This document shows, piece by piece, positions 8,787 through 18,766 of a DNA stretch of 59,999 bases. Origin of the DNA: Phormidesmis priestleyi BC1401 (lineage in GTDB: Bacteria; Cyanobacteriota; Cyanobacteriia; Leptolyngbyales; Leptolyngbyaceae); the NCBI RefSeq assembly GCF_001650195.1, contig NZ_LXYR01000030.1:1-59999 (forward strand). The letters are read 5' to 3'. Numbering within the stretch: position 1 is the first letter of the stretch; each line of letters starts with the position of its first letter. The notes beneath the pieces are model-generated. The model had not been told where the DNA came from, made no database searches, and was given only the letters and a program-made list of their open reading frames with translations. The position numbers and the translations under genes are program-made.

Positions 8787-9971
8787 TTAGCGATCGACTG
8801 ATCCCATGATGATATCGATGCTTCCCAAGATAGTAACGACATCTGCGACTTTCATGCCCTTCAGCAAGTGGGGTAAAATTTGCACGTTGTTAAAGTCAGC
8901 CGCCCGAATCTTCCAGCGCCAGGGGAACGGGTTATCATCTCCCATGATAAAGATGCCTAACTCGCCCTTGCCGCTCTCAACTCTGACGTAGTGTTCGCCT
9001 TTAGGAATCTTGAACGTCGGGGCGATCTTCTTGCCAATGAACTGATAGTCAAAGCTATTCCATTCAGATTTCGGTCCTTCTGCCATGCGCTTGGCTTCTA
9101 AGTTCTCAAACGGACCGCCTGGTAGAGCGGCGATCGCCTGTCTGATAATCTTGACCGACTCGCGCATCTCCCGAATTCGCACAATATATCGAGCAAAGCA
9201 GTCTCCTGCCGTCTCCCACTGCACGTCCCAGTCAAAATCGTCGTAGCATTCGTAGTGGTCAACTTTTCGCAAGTCCCATTTAACGCCCGAGGCGCGCAAC
9301 ATTGGACCCGATAGCCCCCAGTTAATCGCTTCATCGCGCGTAATGGTGCCGATCGCCTCAACCCGCTTGCGAAAGATTGGGTTATCGGTGATCAATCGCT
9401 CATACTCATCCACTTTGGGCAAGAAGTAATCACAGAAGTCTTCGCACTTATCGATCCAGCCGTAGGGTAGGTCAGCCGCAACTCCACCGATGCGGAAATA
9501 GTTGTGGTTGATCATGCGATAGCCACAAGCCGCTTCCCACAGGTCGTAAATCAGTTCGCGTTCGCGGAAGATGTAGAAGAATGGCGTTTGTGCCCCTACG
9601 TCTGCCATGAATGGACCTAGCCACAGCAGATGATTGGCGATGCGGTTTAGCTCTAGCATGATGACGCGGATGTGACTCGCGCGTTTAGGAACCGCAATTC
9701 CTGCCAGCTTTTCTGGAGCGTTGACCGTCACCGCTTCATTAAACATGCCTGCGGCATAGTCCCATCGGCTCGTGTAAGGCACAAACATGATGTTGGTGCG
9801 ATTTTCGGCGATTTTTTCCATGCCTCGATGCAGGTAGCCGATCACGGGTTCGCAGTCAATCACGTTTTCCCCATCAAGGGTGACGATCAGTCGCATCACT
9901 CCGTGCATTGAGGGATGGTGCGGACCCATGTTGAGAATCATGGGTTCGGTTTTGGTTTCGAGCATTGCCAT
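8787..9971 (-). CDS. ndhH: NAD(P)H-quinone oxidoreductase subunit H
   Basis: NdhH is the 49-kDa-type hydrophilic subunit of the cyanobacterial NDH-1 complex. It forms part of the quinone site in the peripheral arm used for cyclic electron flow and respiration. The 394-residue protein has the family opening [18 protein letters not shown], then [20 protein letters not shown] and the C-terminal [17 protein letters not shown]. Ferredoxin, not NADPH, is the usual donor in cyanobacteria. The annotated start [10 protein letters not shown] could also begin at the third residue. The gene is monocistronic with its own terminator, as is common for ndhH. Confidence 0.97.
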   Translation of the reverse strand: MAMLETKTEPMILNMGPHHPSMHGVMRLIVTLDGENVIDCEPVIGYLHRGMEKIAENRTNIMFVPYTSRWDYAAGMFNEAVTVNAPEKLAGIAVPKRASHIRVIMLELNRIANHLLWLGPFMADVGAQTPFFYIFRERELIYDLWEAACGYRMINHNYFRIGGVAADLPYGWIDKCEDFCDYFLPKVDEYERLITDNPIFRKRVEAIGTITRDEAINWGLSGPMLRASGVKWDLRKVDHYECYDDFDWDVQWETAGDCFARYIVRIREMRESVKIIRQAIAALPGGPFENLEAKRMAEGPKSEWNSFDYQFIGKKIAPTFKIPKGEHYVRVESGKGELGIFIMGDDNPFPWRWKIRAADFNNVQILPHLLKGMKVADVVTILGSIDIIMGSVDR

Positions 9972-10218
9972 GGATGTTCAGCCTCTCCCTTAGAGATTTT
10001 GGAATAGCCCTACTTCAGTCTCGGATGATAATTATGTATACCGTTGCTCACTTGATGTTCGCCTTCTTAATTATAGAGAGCGCTGGCTGTAAACGTTGGC
10101 GGGGATAGATTTTGCTGGCAATGAAGTTTTTGCAGAAAATCAATAGAGACCAGTCGATGTTAGACCAAACCGATGCTTCTAAGATGAGAGAGACGGACAA
10201 GCTCAACGATAAACACAG

Positions 10219-10782
10219 ATGGTACAAGCACTTCAAAAAACGCTGACTCTAGAGGAATTTCTGAAACTGCCAGAGACAAAGCCTGCTGGTGAATATGTGA
10301 ATGGTCAAATTATTCAAAAGCCGATGCCGCAAGGAAAGCACAGCAAACTTCAGGAAGAGCTTGTCGGGGCTGTGAATACGATCGCCAAACTTCAAAAAAT
10401 TGCCTACGCGTTTCCAGAGCTACGATGCACGTTTGGGGGGCGATCGACGGTTCCTGACATCGCGGTGTTTGCCTGGGAGAGAATTCCGCTTGATGAGAAT
10501 GGGGATATTGCCAATGTATTTAATGTGGCTCCTGACTGGACAATCGAGATTCTCTCTCCTGATCAGAGTCCTACTAAAGTAACGAGAAATATTTTGCACT
10601 GTCTCAGTCACGGATGCCGAGCAGGTTGGCTGATCGACCCTGATGTCCGATCGATTCTGGTGTATCCATCGGGTCAACAGCCAACATTTTTTGAAGAGCC
10701 TGACGAAAAATTACCCGTTCCAGATGTGGTGAAGGATTTAGAGTTAACAGTGGGTGACGTGTTTGGATGGCTGAAAGTATGA
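10219..10782 (+). CDS. Uma2 family endonuclease-fold protein
   Basis: A 187-residue member of the Uma2 (DUF820) family, a PD-(D/E)XK nuclease-fold group massively expanded in cyanobacteria and without a settled role. Visible features are [23 protein letters not shown] at the start, a central VPDIAVFAW (the conserved PDxxV) and the [11 protein letters not shown] motif (ExLSP), then [13 protein letters not shown]. It overlaps rsmH: the stop TGA at 10780-10782 overlaps the ATG at 10779, so the two are probably translationally coupled. It diverges from ndhH across a 247-base gap. Confidence 0.88.
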   Translation: MVQALQKTLTLEEFLKLPETKPAGEYVNGQIIQKPMPQGKHSKLQEELVGAVNTIAKLQKIAYAFPELRCTFGGRSTVPDIAVFAWERIPLDENGDIANVFNVAPDWTIEILSPDQSPTKVTRNILHCLSHGCRAGWLIDPDVRSILVYPSGQQPTFFEEPDEKLPVPDVVKDLELTVGDVFGWLKV

Positions 10783-11678
10783 CTTCTGTGTCGGATGATT
10801 CTGATTTGGCGATCGCGCCTGAGTTTTTGCACATTCCGGTGCTGCATCGAGAGGTGATCGAAGGGTTAGCGATTCGTCCCGACGGTCACTATTTAGATGC
10901 AACCGTGGGCGGAGGTGGACATACATCGCTCATCTTAGCGGCGGCAGATGGGGTGCGGGTGACTGCACTGGATCAGGATGATCAGGCGATCGCCGCTGCT
11001 ACCCAAAAACTAGCGGAATTTGGTGATCGAGTCACATTCCAGCACAGCAATTTTGCCAATTTCAATCCAGGAGAAACAAAGTTTGACGGCATTCTGGCAG
11101 ATTTAGGCGTGAGTTCTGCCCAGTTTGATATTGCCGATCGGGGCTTTAGTTTTCGTCACGAGGCTCCACTAGACATGCGAATGGATCGCGGACAATCGCT
11201 CACCGCCGCCGAGATTATCAATTATTGGGATGAAACCAAACTCGCCAATATTTTCTACACCTATGGCGAAGAACGGCTTTCACGACGCATTGCCCGACGC
11301 ATCGTAGAACGACGCCCTTTGCAGACGACAACCGAATTGGCAGAGACGATCGCGCATTCAGTGCCCCGTCAATATCGCTACGGACGCATTCATCCCGCAA
11401 CTCGTGTCTTTCAAGCACTTCGCATCGCCGTTAATCAAGAACTCACGGTGTTAGAAACGTTTGTTAATCAGGCTCCGCAGTGGCTCAAACCCGATGGCAG
11501 ACTTGCGATGATTAGCTTTCACAGTTTGGAAGATCGGATTGTTAAACACCGATTAAAAGAGTCACCATTACTGCGAGTGCTGACCAAAAAACCAATTATT
11601 GCCCAAGAAGACGAGTTAAAAGAAAATCCTAGAGCACGATCGGCAAAGCTCAGAATTGCAGAACGATTAGAGGATTAG
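10779..11678 (+). CDS. rsmH: 16S rRNA cytosine(1402)-N4-methyltransferase RsmH
   Basis: RsmH (MraW) methylates the N4 of C1402 in the decoding centre of 16S rRNA. The protein has the [13 protein letters not shown] opening, the SAM-binding [30 protein letters not shown], the [16 protein letters not shown] loop and the C-terminal [17 protein letters not shown]. From ATG 10779 it has 299 residues. ATG 10767 gives four more (MAES), but the ATGA overlap with the Uma2 stop favours 10779. In many bacteria this gene heads the mra/mur division cluster; here no division gene follows. Confidence 0.95.
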   Translation: MTSVSDDSDLAIAPEFLHIPVLHREVIEGLAIRPDGHYLDATVGGGGHTSLILAAADGVRVTALDQDDQAIAAATQKLAEFGDRVTFQHSNFANFNPGETKFDGILADLGVSSAQFDIADRGFSFRHEAPLDMRMDRGQSLTAAEIINYWDETKLANIFYTYGEERLSRRIARRIVERRPLQTTTELAETIAHSVPRQYRYGRIHPATRVFQALRIAVNQELTVLETFVNQAPQWLKPDGRLAMISFHSLEDRIVKHRLKESPLLRVLTKKPIIAQEDELKENPRARSAKLRIAERLED

Positions 11679-11788
11679 GCAGTGTTTTGAAACTCTGGTC
11701 TTCGTTGCTGTCCCGCCTTGAACTGAAGTTCGGGCTAGGCAGAATCGCAGTGAGAACGGGTTAAACCACGCCCTAGAGAACGGTCGGT

Positions 11789-14700
11789 CTAATCACTTCC
11801 CTGCCGCTCTACTCGTCTGGGCAACTCGACTCGAAAGGTTGAACCCTCTCCTAGCTGACTCTCGACGCGAACCGTGCCGCCCATCATTTGCACCAGCCAT
11901 TTTGTAATTGCTAACCCCAACCCCGTGCCTGCGTGACGACGAGTGGTTGATTGGTCGAGTTGGTGAAACTCGTCAAAAATGCGCGTCAGATCCTCTGAAG
12001 CGATGCCAATTCCGGTATCGCGGACTGAAATCACAAGCCGATCGTCCGCCAGCCCCCACACTTCGACCTCGACACCGCCGACATCTGTAAACTTAATCGC
12101 ATTTGATAGCAAGTTCACCAAAATTTGTCGAAGTCGAACGCTATCGTTGTTTACCCAAGGGTCTTTGAGGTGTGACTTCACGTTTAAAAGCAACTGTTTT
12201 TGGTCGGCAAGCGATCGTAGCTCTGAGGTCGTCGAGTTGACTAGATCATGGAGATTAAAGCGATCGAGTCTTAGCTCTAGCCGTCCGGCTTCGATTCTGG
12301 ATAAGTCAAGAATGTCGTTGATCAGCGCTAATAGGTTTTTGGCGTTATTGAGAATCCGATCGACCATTTCTAACTGCGCGGGGCGAAGTTGACTTTGCCG
12401 CAGCAAGAGCTGAGAAAACCCCATAATGGCGTTCATTGGAGTCCGTAATTCGTGAGACATCGTAGCTAAAAACTGCGACTTTAGCTGGGCTGCATCAATC
12501 AATTTTAGGTTTTGCAGTTGGATCTGCTGCCGCTGATTTTCCAACGCCTGATTCTGCTGTGCCAAAATCGCGTTCTGCATCTCTAATCGGACTTCTCGCT
12601 CTTCAAGCTCGTTGATTAATTGAGCATTATTCAGCGCGATCGCCGCTTGCTCTCCAAACGCAACCAGCATCCGTGAGTCTTCTTCGTCAAAGGCAGTGGC
12701 TTCTTCCCAGTTCCCGATCGCTAACACGCCCAGCCGCCCAGCTTGCGCCGATCCGATCGCCACCGCACAGAGAGACATCGGGAGACGATCGGGTAGAGAG
12801 TTATCTAATTCGCGTGTCTGAATCAGATGGGTCTTGCCAGTGACAAAGACCTGTCTCAACAAGCCATCCCCGCGATAGAACGCTTCGTCAATTGCAAACT
12901 CGCCGCGATCGAGTCCAGTCGTTGCGGTGAGTTCTAGCTGTTGAGTTTGAGAGTTTTGCAGCACAATTAACCCAAACTCAGCGTTGGGAATGGCATCACA
13001 AATCGCATCAATCATGACTTGCAGCAACCCAGGTAAATTGGTCAAGCGCTGATTGAGAAGATCTGTTAACCGCTGTAGCGTTCTTACCTGCTGCTGTTGT
13101 TCACCGAGAATCACGATCGCTTTGCGAAGATTGCGCTCGGCTTTTTGGGTGGCTTGATAGAGACGGGCGTTATCGACGGCAAGAGCGGCTCGACGAGCGA
13201 GATCCTCTGCTAGCGATAAATCGGCTGACGTGTAGTGTCGTTTTGACTCGATCGTGGCGAAGGTAATCGCCCCTAAAATTCGCTCTCTGGCAAGGAGCGG
13301 CACAATCATTACGGATTCAAATCCAAATTGTTTGATCCGTTCATGATGATCAGCGTCTTGAGTCAAGTCTGTGAGCAAATCATCAGAAACTTTGGGATAA
13401 AACCTTGACTGTCCAGTTTTCAACACGACTGGAATAGCATCCGTCGAGTTAAGGTCGATCGGATAGCGTTGTCGATAGTCTTCAAACGCCGCTACTTTCC
13501 GCGGATCTGCATGATATGAGGCAACTAACTGCGGCTGTTCGTCTTGCAGCGTGTGAATCATGCACCAATCCGCCAAATATGGAACCGACAGTTGAGCGAG
13601 ATTTTCTAAAATGGTTGAGGCATTGAGAGAAGACGTTAGGAGCGTGCTGGCGTTTGCCAAAAAACGCTGTGAGTCTTCGGTGCGCTTGCGATCGGTGATG
13701 TCCAAAAACGCTCCGACGCAGCCTCTTGAATTGCCGTATTCATCAAACAATGGGGCAACTTCTGACACCAGTTTGACCACTTTGCCATTTTGCTGCACGA
13801 TGTCAAGTTCGATGCCAGAAACCGGAGCGCCCGTTGCCGACGATCGCTGCATGGGTAGCTCTGACGCTGTGAGCTGTCTGCCATCTTGATAGACTTTATA
13901 GGAAAGTTGCTCGGCATCTGGGCGGCTTTTAGACGCGTTCTCGTTAAGCGAAATTCCTAAGTGCGCGCTCATAGTCGCGTTGATCCTGATCCGTTCACAA
14001 TCGACATCTTCTGCAATGCCAATTCCGATCGGAATCACATCCAGCAGTGTTTGCAGTTCGGTGACTCGACGTTCTAAAGCGCGATTTAGCTGAACGATTT
14101 TTTCTTGTGCTTGCTTGCGCTGCGTAATGTCGCTCACAATGCCCAACATCCGAAAAGTTTGACCGTGCCGATCGCGTTGGGCTTTGCCGCGTGAGGTGCA
14201 ATCGAGATAATTGCCCGACGCGTGCTGCATCCGAAACTCGACATCAAACGGGGTGTCTTGCAGGAGATGCGCTCGCATCACTCCTAGAACTCGATCGTGA
14301 TCGTCGGGGTGAATCAGTCGAAAAAACGCGCTTTGAGCGGTGCCGATTTCTTCCCGCGATCGCCCAATGATTTCTAACATACGATCGTTGCAAAAAACCC
14401 GATCGTCGCAGATGTCCCAGTCCCAAATGCCATCATTTGAGCCTTCTAAGACGAGCCGATATCGCTCTTCACTCGCCCGAAGTTTTTGCGTTGCCTCAGC
14501 AGTTTGTTGCTCGGCTCGATTCACCCGCACCGCGCTCCACAAGCTGCGAGACAGGTTTTCGGGCGACAGCTTGCCTTTAGCCAAATAATCATTGGCACCT
14601 GCCTTCATCAATTCCACAGCAAGCTGCTCATCGCCTTGCCCCGTCAACACGATCAACGCGATCGAAAACTGTCGATCGCGAATCTGCTGCACCAAACTCA

Positions 14701-14899
14701 GCCCATCTCCATCGGGCAACTGGTAGTCAATCAGCGCACAGTCGAAATCGTCTTGTTCTAAAATCGCGATCGCAGATGCACAGTCTGCTGCCTCCACCGT
14801 TTCTCGAAGTTGAACCCCCGCATCTTGTAGCGATCGCTGCACAGCCATGCGGTCAACCACATCATCATCCACGACTAAAATCTTTAGGAAGTCTTCCAT
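11789..14899 (-). CDS. Hybrid sensor histidine kinase (REC-PAS-PAS-GAF-GAF-HisKA-HATPase)
   Basis: A 1036-residue cytoplasmic sensor kinase with no membrane span. Order: response-receiver (about 5-122, phospho-acceptor D58 in ALIDYQLPDGDGL), PAS (about 145-265, ERYRLVLEGSNDGIWDWD), a second PAS (about 280-405), GAF (about 415-585), GAF (about 620-775), a coiled-coil linker, HisKA with H816 (ATMSHELRTPMN) and HATPase with QILVNLLSNAIKFTD, RDTGIGI and GTGLGLAIT. The N-terminal receiver suggests it is itself the target of another kinase and relays the signal to its own kinase core. No cognate regulator is intact nearby; a truncated regulator lies immediately upstream. Confidence 0.93.
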   Translation of the reverse strand: MEDFLKILVVDDDVVDRMAVQRSLQDAGVQLRETVEAADCASAIAILEQDDFDCALIDYQLPDGDGLSLVQQIRDRQFSIALIVLTGQGDEQLAVELMKAGANDYLAKGKLSPENLSRSLWSAVRVNRAEQQTAEATQKLRASEERYRLVLEGSNDGIWDWDICDDRVFCNDRMLEIIGRSREEIGTAQSAFFRLIHPDDHDRVLGVMRAHLLQDTPFDVEFRMQHASGNYLDCTSRGKAQRDRHGQTFRMLGIVSDITQRKQAQEKIVQLNRALERRVTELQTLLDVIPIGIGIAEDVDCERIRINATMSAHLGISLNENASKSRPDAEQLSYKVYQDGRQLTASELPMQRSSATGAPVSGIELDIVQQNGKVVKLVSEVAPLFDEYGNSRGCVGAFLDITDRKRTEDSQRFLANASTLLTSSLNASTILENLAQLSVPYLADWCMIHTLQDEQPQLVASYHADPRKVAAFEDYRQRYPIDLNSTDAIPVVLKTGQSRFYPKVSDDLLTDLTQDADHHERIKQFGFESVMIVPLLARERILGAITFATIESKRHYTSADLSLAEDLARRAALAVDNARLYQATQKAERNLRKAIVILGEQQQQVRTLQRLTDLLNQRLTNLPGLLQVMIDAICDAIPNAEFGLIVLQNSQTQQLELTATTGLDRGEFAIDEAFYRGDGLLRQVFVTGKTHLIQTRELDNSLPDRLPMSLCAVAIGSAQAGRLGVLAIGNWEEATAFDEEDSRMLVAFGEQAAIALNNAQLINELEEREVRLEMQNAILAQQNQALENQRQQIQLQNLKLIDAAQLKSQFLATMSHELRTPMNAIMGFSQLLLRQSQLRPAQLEMVDRILNNAKNLLALINDILDLSRIEAGRLELRLDRFNLHDLVNSTTSELRSLADQKQLLLNVKSHLKDPWVNNDSVRLRQILVNLLSNAIKFTDVGGVEVEVWGLADDRLVISVRDTGIGIASEDLTRIFDEFHQLDQSTTRRHAGTGLGLAITKWLVQMMGGTVRVESQLGEGSTFRVELPRRVERQGSD

Positions 14900-14926
14900 T
14901 ACGGCATTTCACACAGCATCCAATAG

Positions 14927-15037
14927 CTACAGTGGGTCGAGGATGTTGTTCTTTTTAAACGCTCGTTGAGCGTTCGTCACATCCATTTCGTCGTCATCAA
15001 CCAGAACAATGGTTAGCATCTTTCCTTCTAACGCCAT
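14927..15037 (-). pseudogene. Truncated Rcp1-like response regulator, N-terminus only
   Basis: From ATG at 15037 the minus strand encodes 36 residues, MALEGKMLTIVLVDDDEMDV then TNAQRAFKKNNILDPL, followed by a TAG. This is the first strand and helix of an Rcp1/CheY-like receiver with the acidic DDD pocket; the phospho-acceptor Asp and the rest are gone. The hybrid kinase starts 27 bases after the stop. It is probably a deletion product of a former kinase-regulator operon. Confidence 0.7.
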
Positions 15038-15049
15038 AAATGTTGTGAT

Positions 15050-15376
15050 ATTTATATATTTACACTGCAGGTGAAGAAATCTATCAACCCATAGTAGGGT
15101 TCGATCCCATAGACGGAGATAGAACCTGGAGAAAATCAGAATTCGCGGATCGCAATCATGCAGCCCAAGTAGGTCGATGCCTATGTTTTCTACTTTGTCT
15201 CGTGCCGCTAACGTCTGAAAAGTGGTGAACACTCGATCGTAAAATTTTTGAGCGATACCCTTTCCCTTGTCTTTCGCCGCGAATTCGTAGTGTTTGTTTA
15301 AACTGCTGACCGTGACCCAGACGTGTCCATCTGAGCGATCGTGCTGCTGATCAAGTTGGCAAACACCTGCTGTAGG
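15050..15376 (-). pseudogene. Decayed histidine kinase C-terminus (HATPase)
   Basis: Reading leftwards, the minus strand gives LQQVFANLIS, then after a frame change HDRSDGHVWVTV, then KHYEFAAKDKGKGIAQKF and VFTTFQTLAARDKVENIGID. These correspond to the N box, G1 box and the 'FQTLQARDKVENTGIGLAIVKK' region of cyanobacterial PAS kinases. At least one frameshift separates the N box from the rest, and after GID the sequence no longer resembles the family. The truncated response regulator follows directly, as expected for a former kinase-regulator operon. The upstream part of the gene is missing where the dispersed repeat begins. Confidence 0.7.
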
Positions 15377-15395
15377 CTAAGCGATCGGTGCTCAA

Positions 15396-15538
15396 CGAAG
15401 TAGAGCGAAGCCCTCGCCTTCTTAAGGAGAAGGGAAACAGAACTCTTGTCCTCTCTCTTTGGGGAGAGGGCTAGGGTGAGGGTAAAATCTGTGCTTCATA
15501 AATCAATTCAGCAACGCCCAATTTGCTTCTTGCAGAAG
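15396..15538 (+). repeat. Dispersed repeat, copy A (uninterrupted)
   Basis: A non-coding repeat of about 140 bases with GCGAAGCCCTCGCC near one end, GGGCTAGGGTGAGGG in the middle and ATTCAGCAACGCCCAAT at the other end. An inverted, homologous copy lies at 31811-32168, where it is split by a second element. Copy A abuts the breakpoint of the decayed kinase. Confidence 0.65.
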
Positions 15539-15720
15539 TCCAAAGATGCCCTCATCTAACAGGGAAGCCAGATTTCAAAGTCCCTTTCTCACGCGTGGGA
15601 GAGCTATATCTGGGCGGTCAAGAGCAGGACGATCGCTTCTTGGCAGTTCCGTGCCACAATTTTCTCTGAGTGCCCTACGATCGACGTGGTGCTTTTCCGT
15701 CTTCTCTAGCTGGTGTGGAT

Positions 15721-16338
15721 ATGATGAATCTGAATAATTTGATGAATCTTAAAAGGCTGCGTCTGCCTATGGCACAAATTGTGACGGTGAGTTTAGTGGC
15801 GATCGCGCTGCCGATCGCTCCAGCCAAGGCTTTTTCTGGCAGTGATCGCAGGGACTATGAATCGTGTGCGGCTGATTTGACTCGTGCCAAATTGTCGGCG
15901 GCGGAGGCGGCTAATGCGTGTGGTCAAGCGCTCAGACCTGGCGATTTGGGCACCTGCGTCAATCGCATCGCCAATGAAAAAGTGTCGGGATCGGATGCGC
16001 TGTTAGTGTGCCGTCAGGTGCGACGACCTGTTGAGGCGGCAAGCTGCGTGGTGGGCATTCGTCGAAACGTGTCAGATACGGCGATCGTCGATGTGTTAGA
16101 TAGCTGTCGTCGGAGTCTCCTGCCTCAGACTTTCTCAGACTGTGTGGTGGGGCTAAATAGTCAGCTTAAAGTTGGAGGCAAACAAGCGATCGCGTCTTGT
16201 TTAGATGCTAGCGATCGTCCTTTTGATCTGCTGCCTACTTTTATTCCATTGGGCAACGAGATTCCAATTCCGATCACTCCTTCCCTGATTCCGACTCCGG
16301 TTGTGCCTTCAACCAGTCAGCCTGCGGGTTCCCGGTAG
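15721..16338 (+). CDS. Exported Cys-rich repeat protein, unknown function
   Basis: From ATG 15721 the protein has 205 residues; ATG 15769 (MAQIVTVSLVAIALPIAPAKAF) gives a classic signal peptide of about 22 residues and may be the true start. The mature part has about four degenerate repeats of some 35 residues, each with spaced cysteines (ESCAADL, NACGQAL, GTCVNRI, LVCRQV, ASCVVGI, DSCRRS, SDCVVGL, ASCLDA), suggesting disulfide-linked periplasmic helices. The C-terminus is Pro/Thr-rich. The cysteine spacing recurs in cyanobacterial hypothetical proteins as I remember them. No function can be given. tex follows 57 bases later on the same strand. Confidence 0.75.
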   Translation: MMNLNNLMNLKRLRLPMAQIVTVSLVAIALPIAPAKAFSGSDRRDYESCAADLTRAKLSAAEAANACGQALRPGDLGTCVNRIANEKVSGSDALLVCRQVRRPVEAASCVVGIRRNVSDTAIVDVLDSCRRSLLPQTFSDCVVGLNSQLKVGGKQAIASCLDASDRPFDLLPTFIPLGNEIPIPITPSLIPTPVVPSTSQPAGSR

Positions 16339-16395
16339 CTCGTTCTGGCTTTACATTATCTAGCTCACTCGATCGACTGCACCTCACATTTGCCC

Positions 16396-18705
16396 ATGTT
16401 AAATATCTCTCAACTTCTGGCAGAAGAATTGTCTCTGCGTCCCGCTCAGGTTAAAAGTGCGCTGGATTTGTTTGCAGAGGGAGCGACGGTGCCGTTTATT
16501 GCGCGATATCGCAAAGAGCGCACGGGGGAAATGGATGAGGTGCAGTTGCGCGATTTGTCCGATCGCTTCACTTATTTGACCGAGTTAGAAGAGCGCAAGA
16601 AAAGCATTCTGGAGTCGATCGCGTCTCAAGATAAACTCACCGAGTCGCTCAGAGTGAAGATTGAGACGTGTTTGCAGAAAAACGAGCTAGAAGATCTCTA
16701 TCTGCCGTTTCGACCTAAACGACGGACGCGGGCAACGATCGCTAAAGAAAAAGGTTTGGGCAGTTTAGCGGAGTTCATCAAGTCGCTGAATCAACCAAAC
16801 GCGGCGGCACACTCTCTAGAAGACGAAGCGACGAAGTTTTTGTCGGAAGAAAAGGGCGTTAAAACGGTTGAGGAAGCGCTGAAAGGGGCGGCGGATATTC
16901 TGGCAGAAGAAGTCTCCGAAAAAGCAGAACTCCGAGCGTATTTGCGAGAGTTTTTGTTAGAGACAGGCGTGTTTCGATCGAGCATCAAAAACGACCACGC
17001 CGAAGGCTCGACGAAGTATGAGATGTATCGCAAATTTCAGGCAAAAGTCAGCGCGATCGCGCCTCACAACTTACTCGCACTCTATCGAGGTGAGACCGAG
17101 GGCATTCTGGATTTCGGTCTAGATTTTGACGAAGATGCCGTTTTAAATTATCTAGAATCCGAGATTCGCAGCAAAGCAAAATCGGTGCGAGAGTTTTATC
17201 GATCGATGCTCAAAGATGCGTTTAATCGATTGATGAAATCTTCTTTGATTACGGAAGTTCGGGCTGAAAAAAAAACTGAGGCTGACATCGAATCGATCAA
17301 AACATTCGAGTCGAATATGCGGGAGTTACTGCTTTCTGCTCCTGCCGGAATGAAGCCAACGCTGGCGCTCGATCCAGGATTTAGAACCGGATGCAAAGTG
17401 GCAGTTCTCGATCAAACAGGACAGTTTTTGCAATACCAGGCGATTTTTCCGCACACGGGACAGGGACAGCGAATTCAGGCAATGGTAACGCTAAAGCAAC
17501 TGCTTGAGAAACACAAAGTTGAATTAATCGCGATCGGAAATGGAACTGCCGGACGAGAAACCGATGAATTTGTAGCAGAAGTTTTAGCAACGCTAGACCG
17601 AAAGCCGATTAAAGTCATGGTGAATGAGTCAGGAGCCTCAATTTATTCTGCCAGTGATGTGGCGATCGCAGAGTTTCCCGATCTAGATATTACCGTCCGA
17701 GGCGCGATTAGCATTGGTCGGCGATTACAAGATCCGCTAGCAGAATTAGTCAAGATCGATCCCAAGTCGATCGGGGTTGGGCAATATCAGCACGATGTCG
17801 ATCAAAAACTGCTCAAGAAGAAGCTAGACGAGACGGTTGAGAGTTGCGTCAACTATGTCGGAGTCGATCTGAATATGGCTTCTAAAGAATTGCTGACGTT
17901 TGTGTCTGGCATTTCGCCTGCCATTGCTAATAACATTGTGGCTTATCGCAATCAGAATGGAGTATTTCGCGATCGCAAAGCCCTGCTCAAAGTTGCCAAA
18001 TTAGGACCCAAAACCTTTGAGCAAGCCGCCGGATTTTTACGAATTCGGGGGGGTGATAATCCGCTCGACAACACCGCCGTCCACCCTGAAAGCTATGGCG
18101 TAGTCAAAGCGATCGCTAAAGATTTCTCGGTGCCGTTGACGCAGACGAGTCAGATTGCCGATCACCTTAAAGCCAACCTTAAAAAGTATGTGACCGATAC
18201 GATCGGAGAACCTACCCTGCGCGACATCGTTGCAGAATTAGAGAAGCCCGGACGTGATCCTCGCGCTGAATTCAAATACGCCACCTTTAAGGACGGCGTA
18301 AAAGAAATGTCTGACCTGAAAGTGGGAATGGAATTAGAAGGAGTCGTCACCAACGTCGCTAACTTTGGCGCATTCGTCGATGTTGGGGTGCATCAAGATG
18401 GCTTAGTGCACGTGTCACAACTCGCCGATCGCTTCGTCAGTGATCCCAAACAAATCGTCAAAGTCGGACAGGTTGTTAACGTTCGAGTCTTAGAAGTGAA
18501 TCAGGGATTGAAGCGAATTAGTCTATCGATGAAGTCAGGCGATCGAGAGAATATTCAACCGACTCGCAAGCAGGAATCACAACCGATCCGCAAACAAGAA
18601 TCACAACCCCTCTCTAAACAGAACATTCAACCGAAACAAACCCATTCTGAATTCAAATCACCAACGCTAGACGACTTAAAATCGAAGTTTGGGAAGAAAC
18701 GCTAA
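16396..18705 (+). CDS. tex: Tex family RNA-binding transcription accessory protein
   Basis: Tex is a nucleic-acid-binding protein linked to transcription and stress tolerance. From ATG 16396 it has 769 residues (TTG 16390 is the alternative). Domains in order: Tex N-terminal helical region (1-190), central Tex core, YqgF/RNase H-like domain (about 320-450, ALDPGFRTGCKVAVLD), helix-hairpin-helix (about 490-560) and an S1 RNA-binding domain (about 643-712, GVVTNVANFGAFVDVGVHQDG). A lineage-specific tail follows with imperfect QESQPIRKQ-type repeats, ending KSKFGKKR. Confidence 0.95.
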   Translation: MLNISQLLAEELSLRPAQVKSALDLFAEGATVPFIARYRKERTGEMDEVQLRDLSDRFTYLTELEERKKSILESIASQDKLTESLRVKIETCLQKNELEDLYLPFRPKRRTRATIAKEKGLGSLAEFIKSLNQPNAAAHSLEDEATKFLSEEKGVKTVEEALKGAADILAEEVSEKAELRAYLREFLLETGVFRSSIKNDHAEGSTKYEMYRKFQAKVSAIAPHNLLALYRGETEGILDFGLDFDEDAVLNYLESEIRSKAKSVREFYRSMLKDAFNRLMKSSLITEVRAEKKTEADIESIKTFESNMRELLLSAPAGMKPTLALDPGFRTGCKVAVLDQTGQFLQYQAIFPHTGQGQRIQAMVTLKQLLEKHKVELIAIGNGTAGRETDEFVAEVLATLDRKPIKVMVNESGASIYSASDVAIAEFPDLDITVRGAISIGRRLQDPLAELVKIDPKSIGVGQYQHDVDQKLLKKKLDETVESCVNYVGVDLNMASKELLTFVSGISPAIANNIVAYRNQNGVFRDRKALLKVAKLGPKTFEQAAGFLRIRGGDNPLDNTAVHPESYGVVKAIAKDFSVPLTQTSQIADHLKANLKKYVTDTIGEPTLRDIVAELEKPGRDPRAEFKYATFKDGVKEMSDLKVGMELEGVVTNVANFGAFVDVGVHQDGLVHVSQLADRFVSDPKQIVKVGQVVNVRVLEVNQGLKRISLSMKSGDRENIQPTRKQESQPIRKQESQPLSKQNIQPKQTHSEFKSPTLDDLKSKFGKKR

Positions 18706-18766
18706 AGTAGCTTGGTAAATCCGCTTTGTTTAGAACTCTGCGTATTTTCAGATTTGTTTCGATATT

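Noticed and set aside
11979-12392. 137-codon plus-strand ORF
   Set aside because: Antisense to the conserved kinase core of the hybrid kinase; Ser/Arg-rich composition typical of a shadow.
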